A DNA stretch of 47,624 bases from contig MNCI01034978.1 of the NCBI GenBank assembly GCA_015680685.1, positions 192,454-240,077 of the forward strand. The letters are read 5' to 3'. How positions within the stretch are numbered: the first letter of the stretch is position 1; each line of letters opens with the position of its first letter. This stretch comes from Gnetum montanum. Its lineage: Eukaryota > Streptophyta > Gnetopsida > Gnetales > Gnetaceae. Of the stretch, positions 41,016 through 47,624 are shown in pieces. A model generated the notes under the pieces. The model was given only the letters and a program-made list of their open reading frames with translations, searched no databases and had not been told where the DNA came from. A program made the translations under genes and the position numbers.

Positions 41016-43480
41016 AGTAAAAACTCATCCTTGAGTTAATAGGGTAAGACTGAGATTTCTTTACAAAAATCTGGGAATGATGAGATTATTAACTGACACT
41101 AACTACTAATTGATTGTAAGTGTCACATTACAAAATTTTATTCAAGTGGATGCATACAAAATGACAGAGTGACAAAAATACTAGATAGACTTTGAAGATT
41201 ACAAAATTTTTAGAGTTCTTCAAAAATTTTCTGAAGATGATTCTTCTTGTTGCAACTAGCGATAGAAGAATTCCAACCTTGATTATTATGTCGATGCATC
41301 TCTGGTTATGTAGAGCATTCTTAAAGGATAGACTAAAATTTTTTCTTATCGTCCCATGAATCTAGCAAACATGTGAAGTTTGAGCTACTATCTTGTATGT
41401 GCTATGATTTGTCCATAGGCATATTCGCTATTGTCTCCCTCTTGGCTTCATTTTTGTGCCTGGAAAAAGACCTTCTTCCTTAGGTGTTTCTTTTAGCATC
41501 ACCTGTAGTCACAAAGGGATCAACATTAGTTTTGATAAATTTTCCTTAATAATTAACCCTTTTTAGATGCGTTTAAGCCCAATGTGATGAAAGAATACTA
41601 TGCCTAAGGCTATGAGGTAACTAAAATCATCAAGCTGTTTACATTATTTTGATCAATTACTATTGGTTACCACAATGTTCAAAAATCGGATCTTAGAAAA
41701 CATTTCAAAAATTTCAAAAAATTTCAAAGCACATAAGTTTTTGAAAAATTGAAACCAAAGGTTTGATTCATAAGATTACCAAGAAATATTAATGGATATG
41801 GAAATAGGAAAGTAGGAAAATTTAATGAAATGAATTTGAATTAGTCCCAAAATTATGCACAAATTTAGAGAAACTATCATTGATGGTTTGGAAGATGTGA
41901 ATGTTAGTTCAAAGCCATGATCAAAAAAAGTTATGCAAGTGTATCCTCTCTAAAGCAGGCTTCTACCATAATGCCCTTGCATAACCACGCCTATAGATGT
42001 TTGTGGGCAACGTAGAAGTTAAATGTAAATCATGTATTTATTTCAAACAACACATAATTCTTATGGTTGGGATGTTGCACTATACTACACATTACCAAAT
42101 GGCTCATAATCACATGCAGCAACGAGGTAAATAATGGGACGAGAAGGGATTGCAGAGATTAGGATGTAAGGTACTTGACCATGTCCACAATAGGTTCTTG
42201 TGAAAAATGTGATTAAAATGATCAACATACCTATTCGTTCAAGTTCAGAACAAGTCCATACAATAAACAATGAGCTTGCATGGATGTGTTCCATGCAACC
42301 AATCACCATTAGTTTACAACCATCTCAAAGAACAATTATCACTCCAAAAAGAGATGGAAAGAGAAGAAGGAAAGGTCTTAGTTAGAGGGACGTCTTCAGG
42401 CATGGGTAACATGTCTTTCCAACCCCATAACTAGTGCTTGTGGTCGATTATTGTGTCTAAGGGGTGTGCTTTGAATTCCCATTATTTTTTTTTCTCTTTT
42501 TTTTTGTTTTTTTATGGGAACCACATGATGCAAAGACTTTTAGCTTCCTGTTATCAATTGATGGAGGAGTGATGACATGTTCCAAGAGGAGTCATAAACC
42601 ACATGAAGGAAGTCAAGAAGAGAACAAGTCCCCTTGAGTTCACATCCTTTGCCATTCCCACATGGTCATTCCCTCTTTCTTCAAGGTACAATTATCATTA
42701 ATGAACTCTAGTTTCATAAAAGAAGAAGAAAATTATTTCCATGATAAAGACCTTTTATTCAGAGAATTGGATGGATGGATGAGGTGGTCTCACTGCTTTA
42801 CATAATTACTTACCCAATCATCTTGATAGCATAGCACAAAAACCCAACACATAGCATTGACTTCTACATCATGACTTGGTAATATTAGCAACAAAAACAT
42901 GAAATACATTCATAAAACATAAAGAAAATGACTAAGAAAAAGAGAAAAATAGAAAGAAAAGAAAAATATTAAGAAATGAAAAACATATGAAGAATCAAAA
43001 AATTTTGGAAGAAATAGAAAAATGACAAAAAATTATTAAAAAAAAGGTGAAAAAAACTTATTAGTTTTTGAACTAGAATGAAGCATCTCCCCCACAACTA
43101 ATATTATGGGTGCACATTTAGGAGATGGACTACACAATCCCTTGATTATAAACCACTGATTTTCCATCTATTACTATTACTAATTTAATTAATCATGTGG
43201 TAACATATCTAACATTGGTGATAGTCTCATTTGGATCATTCGGAGACATATCTTTATCTAGACTTGAAGGTATTTCCATTTTGGGGGGTCCATATGCGTT
43301 TGCTTCTTCTTCTTAATTTTTTGTTTTAATTCCCAAGTCTTTGTGTGTAATATCCTTTTCTAGTGTATAATTAGAGTGTAAGATATTTGTGTCTAAATCC
43401 TTTTTTTGGTTCATTTTCTTAAATCTAGAACTAATAATTAGATCAATTGCCTTCATGCACCTTTGAAACAATTTTATATT
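41016..43480 (-). other. Non-coding 3' region of element 2
   Basis: No credible frames. The part 41930-42490 aligns with 6830-7400 of element 1, and 42380-42490 also with element 4. An A-rich tract lies at 42900-43050. The internal PPT-like sequence is at 43084-43101. The 3' region is about 3 kb shorter here than in element 1, lacking that element's extra coding segment. Confidence 0.55.
43084..43101 (-). other. Internal polypurine-tract-like sequence, element 2
   Basis: On the minus strand TTAGTTGTGGGGGAGATG, at the same structural position as 8059-8076 and 37565-37582. Confidence 0.45.
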
Positions 43481-44989
43481 CTCATTTTCAAGCCACTAGG
43501 TGTCTTCTAGTTTAGTGGCTACTATGTAGGTTGGTTTTTGTTCACACACTTGTTCCTTAGCTTGGTTGTGGGTTGTATTAATATTTTGAATTTCTGGTCC
43601 ACAACTGCACCCTTTACTATTAGTGATGCATGGATTTTCCTGTCTCTTCATAATGATAAGTTCATTATTTATGTCTTGTGTTGGAGTGGTAATGGTTGTT
43701 GGCTTTTTGTATGATTAGGAGACATCGTTTCAATGAGGAAGGTTGTTGCATCAGATTGGCCTTGTGCTAGTTTTGATGAATTAGTAGGTCCACAATTGTT
43801 ATGCTTACACTGGGAAACTATCCTAAAGAAAGGGCATTTTAGAGATTGTGGTAGAGATCTACTTGCATTATCATTTTTGTGTATGTTTGCAGCACAAGTG
43901 GCATTCTTTTGTTGATGTTGTGGTGCTAAACCTTCCTGTGTTGTTGGCTATGACATGTGATGGAGGGAAGTATGGGAATATTGAGGGTATGATGGAAGAT
44001 GAGAGGTGTGAGGTGATGATCCTTCAGAAGATGTTGTAGGCTGATGATATTCAAGAGAGTGGTAGTAGTGATTTGAGGTAGAGGAAGTAGAACCAATTGG
44101 GGAAATAGGTTGTTGAACATAATATCTATACAGGTTTGGTTGGTAGTAAGGGTAGTGTTGGTTTGATGATGGCCTCCCCCACGATTGTGGATTTTGCCAC
44201 TACGTTTGATAGTAGTTTTGAGGGTAATAAGAAGTCCCACTAGGATAGTACAGTTGGTTGTATGATTGTCTATAATTACCTTGTAAGAAAGGTAATTTTC
44301 TAAGCATTTGCTTTTATATGAACTTGGGATTCAATGCAAAAGCCCAATACTCATGTAGATGTAACATGACTAAGAAATAGCCCTTTGGATGGTCATATAG
44401 GCAAATGTCACATCGATCATCTTCTTCGGTAGTTGAGTTTATAGCATCTTCTTCTACAGCCATTTTTCCTTTTTGCTGATACATGTTCCTAGCTATTTCT
44501 TGGTTCTTTTTCCTCCTTTTGTTGTGATCACTTGATTCATTTTGTGTTTCTCTTTCCTCTATAGTTTCTACGCAAGTTGTAACTTTCTCATTTATTCATT
44601 CTAATGTCTTATCTAACCTTGCTTTAAGCTCATTGATAGACTTTTGTATTAACAAGGTTTGTTGTGAAATCACCTCATTGAGAGCTACCTCTTTTTCCTA
44701 ATCATAGATATGGATCCTCTTCTTTTGAAGAGTTGGATCCCAGTGATATTTCTCAACATTATCTCATTTACATAGCTCTCCTTCTTCTTTTGACACACAC
44801 TCAATTAGCCTTTAGATTTGATGAGTTCCTAGTTCATATAATAGACCTTGAGCATACATCCTAAGGGTCTCTCTCATTTGACTATAAAGCCCATGTATGA
44901 TGTAGAAAAGTTGCTCTTCTTAAGAGAAATCATGACCTGGGCATTTATTTAGTAGAGAAGAGTATCTATCTAGGGTCATATCCAAGGGT
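43480..44989 (-). pseudogene. Element 2 gag C-terminus and linker remnant
   Basis: Degenerate continuation of gag. A zinc-knuckle relic RCDICLYDHPKGYF near 44385-44425 keeps two Cys and His but has lost the last Cys. The Gln/Tyr-rich tail near 43940-44280 aligns with 11290-11530. At about 43480-43640 a short piece resembles the region between protease and RT of element 4 (about 34430-34530). The protease catalytic motif was not found. Confidence 0.6.
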
Positions 44990-45874
44990 TCATGTTGTTC
45001 TTATTTCCATCCTTGGATTCATTTCCTTATGTTGGACACCCTTGCATAGGTTTGGTATTTTCTCATTGAAGAGTTCCAGCATTGTGAACCACTGATGGAT
45101 TGAATTTGATTTCAACAATCTATACCATACTTCGGCTTCGTTTATTAGTGTCCTTGGAAAGAGCTTAAGAAGCCACCCATTTTCAATGTTTTGTAAGATG
45201 CAGGCATCATGGAAGGTTTGCAAATGATGTTGTGAATTAGAATCATAGCCTCTCATAAATTTAGGGATGTTATTCAGATCAAGCCTTTTGATGTAACTTT
45301 CCTTGCGATGCCTATGGGGTATTTTAACTACCTCTATAATCTGCATCATGCTCTTAGTGGCCAACAAGGATTCACTATCATTAGACATGTCATGGTAAAA
45401 ATTTCTCTTTCTATTTAGCTGATTGTGAAAATTTTTTCTATGCTCATTTTGATGTCTTTGATTTTGTTTTTGTTTTTGATTTCTATGCTTATTTCGACCC
45501 CATCGTGAAGCTCGATCTCTATACCTATGTTCATCTTTGTTAGAACTAGATGTTGAAGAGGAAGAAGAAGATATGGAACTGAGAGAATTGCCATGGCTTA
45601 TATAGTGTTTCACATGGTCCCTTGATTTATCTTTTGTAGGTTTTGAGGAGGTCTTAGGCCTTGAGGCTTCCCTTGGTCTAGGACATACCTCATCTCCTCT
45701 AGGATTGTTTACCTTAGATGAATGTAGTCCTTGAGTGTATTCAAGGTGGTTATGGACATATGAAATCCCTGCATGAGGTTGGTCACTCCAATTTTCTTCA
45801 ATATATATCTCATTAGTTCTCCAATGAATGTTCTCTCCATACGATGCATTGTCACTTCCTGGTGAAAGAGACAT
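44990..45874 (-). CDS. Element 2 gag, longest intact frame (294 aa)
   Basis: Gag is the structural particle protein. ATG at 45874 gives MSLSPGSDNASYGENIHW, about 105 bp after the PBS. Residues about 95-165 are a Ser run followed by Arg/His/Asn/Gln/Lys-rich sequence (SSISSSSSSTSSSNKDEHRY onward), reminiscent of an RS domain. Residues about 175-280 form a conserved core, with ESLLATKSMMQIIEV, KRLDLNNIPKF, LQTFHDACILQNIENGWLLK, and WYRLLKSNSIHQWFTMLELF. The same core is found in element 4 at about 32260-32590. The frame is truncated by a stop before the KTRRTLG and zinc-knuckle segments, so the product would lack nucleic-acid-binding knuckles. It is probably not functional. Confidence 0.75.
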   Translation of the reverse strand: MSLSPGSDNASYGENIHWRTNEIYIEENWSDQPHAGISYVHNHLEYTQGLHSSKVNNPRGDEVCPRPREASRPKTSSKPTKDKSRDHVKHYISHGNSLSSISSSSSSTSSSNKDEHRYRDRASRWGRNKHRNQKQKQNQRHQNEHRKNFHNQLNRKRNFYHDMSNDSESLLATKSMMQIIEVVKIPHRHRKESYIKRLDLNNIPKFMRGYDSNSQHHLQTFHDACILQNIENGWLLKLFPRTLINEAEVWYRLLKSNSIHQWFTMLELFNEKIPNLCKGVQHKEMNPRMEIRTT

Positions 45875-45980
45875 TGTTGTTAGGTAATGATGTGTGTGAT
45901 ATAATATTTTTTGAAAGATAAATCATTAATGCATTTACAATGATCGTGTATGATATAACTAATCTAGATAACTAGCACCA

Positions 45981-45999
45981 TCCCTGGAAATGGTGCCAA
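45981..45999 (-). other. Primer binding site of element 2
   Basis: On the minus strand TTGGCACCATTTCCAGGGA immediately follows the LTR. It is a tRNA-Asp-type site with mostly G-to-A changes. Confidence 0.7.
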
Positions 46000-46742
46000 T
46001 GATGAGCAGCGAGGTACCCCTTATGCCCAACCATACGAATCACAAGTGTTTACACATGATCTAGTTGAATTCCATGGATGGCACTAGTTGTGCATTTAGA
46101 TTGTTATGCCTTAACCATAGTTTGTTGTCTTCGCACTTGAACTAGTGATAACTTTGTCACATATGGTTTAGTCCAAAGTGAGGCATATGATTTTTGATGT
46201 TGTTTCATCCTTATGCTACTCCTAATGATAATAGGAAAATCAATGATTTAAAGTAATTGAAAATCCATAATAAAGTCCAAACTAGCCTACAAGCCATGAG
46301 TGTCTATTCCCAACTTAACGTACATGCCTTGAACCCATGTATCAACTATTGGGATTACCAAGTGCTATGCTGCTGGGTGAACCAAGCAATGACAATGCTG
46401 GGATTACCAAGCGAATACATGTTTATGCTCAAAACTAATTGTGCTCATTCAGCCAATTCATTAATATGCATGGAAATGTAAATGTTAACTAAGTACATGA
46501 AAAGTAAATTTCATGGAAAACAAATCTAATCTAAGTCAAAGTGCTACAATGAATAAAAATCAATCTTGATCTTATTGTCGTTCATGGAATATGTGTAGGT
46601 ACATTGCCACTCAATTAAGACACTATACAATTGACTCAAATTTACATTGCGGGCACTCACTGACTATCCTCTAAGGCTACAGAATCAAACTGTATGACTT
46701 CAGCTACTCTATTGACTAATATGACTCCCAAATCGTGCACCC
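46000..46742 (-). repeat. Element 2 5' LTR, interrupted
   Basis: Matches 30177-30423 plus 40305-40803. Similarity ends after ATGACTCCCAAATCGTGCACC. The missing U3 start should lie beyond the element 5 insertion, outside the window. It contains the uninterrupted form of the site used by element 4 (AAAATCAATGATTTAAAG near 46235-46252). Confidence 0.85.
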
Positions 46743-46829
46743 TGAAACACCGTGAAAATTACGAGTCGGCCTCAGGCAAAGATTCGCAATTCAAGAGAGA
46801 GCGCGCATCAGCTTTGTTCAAGGACAAGT

Positions 46830-47166
46830 TTACGCTCTATTACGCGCGGCAGCGTAATGAGCGTAATAAGCTCCAAAATAGTTGAAGGTAGAGTCTAGAG
46901 AAGCACAACAGTTCGACACTTTTTCTCGTGGCGCATGAATAACTTGTCTTTACGCTCATTACGCGGCGGTGCGTATCATTGCGTATTTCATCACTAAGGC
47001 TAGACATTATTTACGCTTCGTTACGCGCGGCTGCGTAGTAAGCGTAAATTAAACATTGTTTACGCTTCGTTACGCGCAGCTGCGTAGTGAGCGTAAGACA
47101 ATTTTGAGCTTATTGTTTTTATACCGGATTGTGCTCATACACGCAACACAACGTGAATGAGTGTAA
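46830..47166. repeat. Array of GC-rich inverted repeats (hairpins)
   Basis: Four clear units: 46830-46866, 46950-46985, 47011-47047 and 47060-47096. A decayed fifth is at 47129-47166. The left arm is TTACGCT(C/TC)(A/G)TTACGC and the right arm GCGTA(A/G)T(G/A)AGCGTAA, with a 6-7 base GC loop. Units 3 and 4 form a 49-bp tandem pair. The array lies about 180-500 bp upstream of TATA at 47345. Confidence 0.85.
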
Positions 47167-47344
47167 TATAGCCTGAAAGCAATTGAAACACGCTCAACAT
47201 GTACCTGCTCTTCACACACACAACACGCAAACGAGCATATTGTGTGTAGTCACAGTCTAACTTAAAATGGTCATGTCAACGGAACCCGAAATATCTGGGA
47301 CCCACGTCATCAGGGTTGTGCCTCTTCCACGGAGCGTTGCGGCC

Positions 47345-47352
47345 TATAAATA
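47345..47352 (+). promoter_or_regulatory. TATA box of element 5
   Basis: TATAAATA in GCGGCCTATAAATACCTCAG. It follows the hairpin array and precedes a purine-rich leader-like sequence. Confidence 0.6.
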
Positions 47353-47390
47353 CCTCAGTTGACAAAGATACAAGGGTTGGCAAATCAGAG

Positions 47391-47510
47391 ACATTTTTCT
47401 GAGCACTAGAGCATTTATCACTTTTGTGGGCAGAAAATCAAAAGGGCAAGAGCATTTTCTGAGCAAGGAAGCACTTATCACCTTGAGCAGAGAAACAAAG
47501 AGCAACCTTT
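47391..47510. repeat. 60-bp imperfect duplication downstream of element 5 TATA
   Basis: Units 47391-47450 and 47451-47510 share CATTTTTCTGAGCA-type starts, a CA(C/T)TTATCAC word and a GCAGA(A)AA word at 60-bp offset. Confidence 0.65.
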
Positions 47511-47624
47511 TGGCAACTGCCGACAGCACCATCCTTCAGCAAGAACAGAGCACAGTGCGCTTGAGGCTTAGCAACAAGAGAGATCATTCCTTTGGGGAAG
47601 ATACGACTTTCTCCATTAGCGATT

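Larger units (their letters stand above)
30177..46742 (-). mobile_element. Element 2: pol-less Tat/Athila-like element hosting two later insertions
   Basis: The left LTR is 30177-30423 joined to 40305-41001; the right LTR is 46000-46742 (interrupted). The internal part, read on the minus strand, is PBS (45981-45999), gag (44990-45874 and decayed continuation to about 43640), a short protease-RT linker remnant (about 43480-43640), then directly the conserved 3' region with PPT at 41002-41015. RT, RNase H and integrase, about 3 kb in element 4, are missing. It inserted into the LTR of element 3. Element 4 then entered its left LTR, and element 5 its right LTR. It could have moved only with enzymes in trans after losing pol. 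Confidence 0.8.
46743..47624 (+). mobile_element. Element 5: start of another LTR-type insertion, runs off the window
   Basis: Similarity of the element 2 LTR stops at 46742 and new sequence begins TGAAACACCGTG, a TG start as expected for an LTR. It has higher GC and CpG content than the rest of the window, an array of hairpins (46830-47166), TATAAATA at 47345-47352 and a 60-bp duplication downstream. No coding domain is reached before the end. LTR identity is inferred from position, TG start and promoter layout. It could instead be another kind of insertion with its own promoter. Confidence 0.55.

Noticed and set aside
46830-47096. CRISPR-like array of spaced repeats
   Set aside because: Repeats are internal palindromes of uneven spacing within a plant retrotransposon context. 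There are no uniform spacers or cas genes.
1-47624. tRNA or rRNA genes
   Set aside because: No cloverleaf-compatible A/B box arrangement or rRNA-like block was noticed by eye. The tRNA-like words are primer binding sites at LTR edges.

Overview
The window is AT-rich plant nuclear DNA from a large, repeat-laden genome, most likely a gymnosperm (probably a conifer). Two observations support this: nested Ty3/gypsy (Tat/Athila-like) retrotransposons with tRNA-Asp-type primer sites fill most of it, and the only recognisable host gene is a decayed, many-intron farnesyl diphosphate synthase (FPPS) whose exon peptides (such as CFGDP and [12 protein letters not shown]) look plant and, as I judge it, conifer-like. 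I see no intact host gene. Nearly all open frames are short stretches inside broken elements.

Layout: 1-2044 is unassigned. 2045-13944 is element 1, a minus-strand Tat/Athila-like element. It has a 3' LTR (2045-2907), a long extra degenerate coding region (about 3120-6160), a conserved non-coding block, a pol whose integrase core is deleted (about 8170-9960), protease and gag remnants (about 10380-13392), a PBS and a truncated 5' LTR. 14479-23314 holds an FPPS relic in which exons 1-5 occur twice in tandem and exons 7-11 once, interrupted after the first exon 5 by a LINE fragment. 23790-26000 is a degenerate LINE that replaces the expected last FPPS exon. 26000-26960 is unassigned. 26960-30176 is element 3, a minus-strand gag remnant plus part of a 5' LTR. 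30177-46742 is element 2, a minus-strand element that has lost reverse transcriptase, RNase H and integrase. Its left LTR is split by element 4 (30424-40304), a full-length plus-strand copy with two LTRs, a 5-bp target duplication and a complete but stop-ridden gag-pol. Its right LTR is interrupted at 46743 by element 5, whose LTR-like start carries an array of GC-rich hairpins before a TATA box and runs off the window.

How the parts relate: the order of insertion can be read directly (element 3, then element 2, then elements 4 and 5 inside element 2). All Tat/Athila-like copies share LTR termini TGAT...ATCA, PBS position, a Ser/Arg/His-rich gag, and a non-coding region between integrase and the 3' LTR. 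That region contains an internal polypurine tract resembling each element's own 3' PPT. None can make a full protein set, so any mobility would need proteins supplied in trans.

The points most worth following are the internal PPT-like tract, the extra coding region in element 1, the hairpin array of element 5, the 14-bp-phased GATATC boxes in element 4, and the duplicated FPPS relic that lacks the aromatic residues normally placed before its first aspartate-rich motif.
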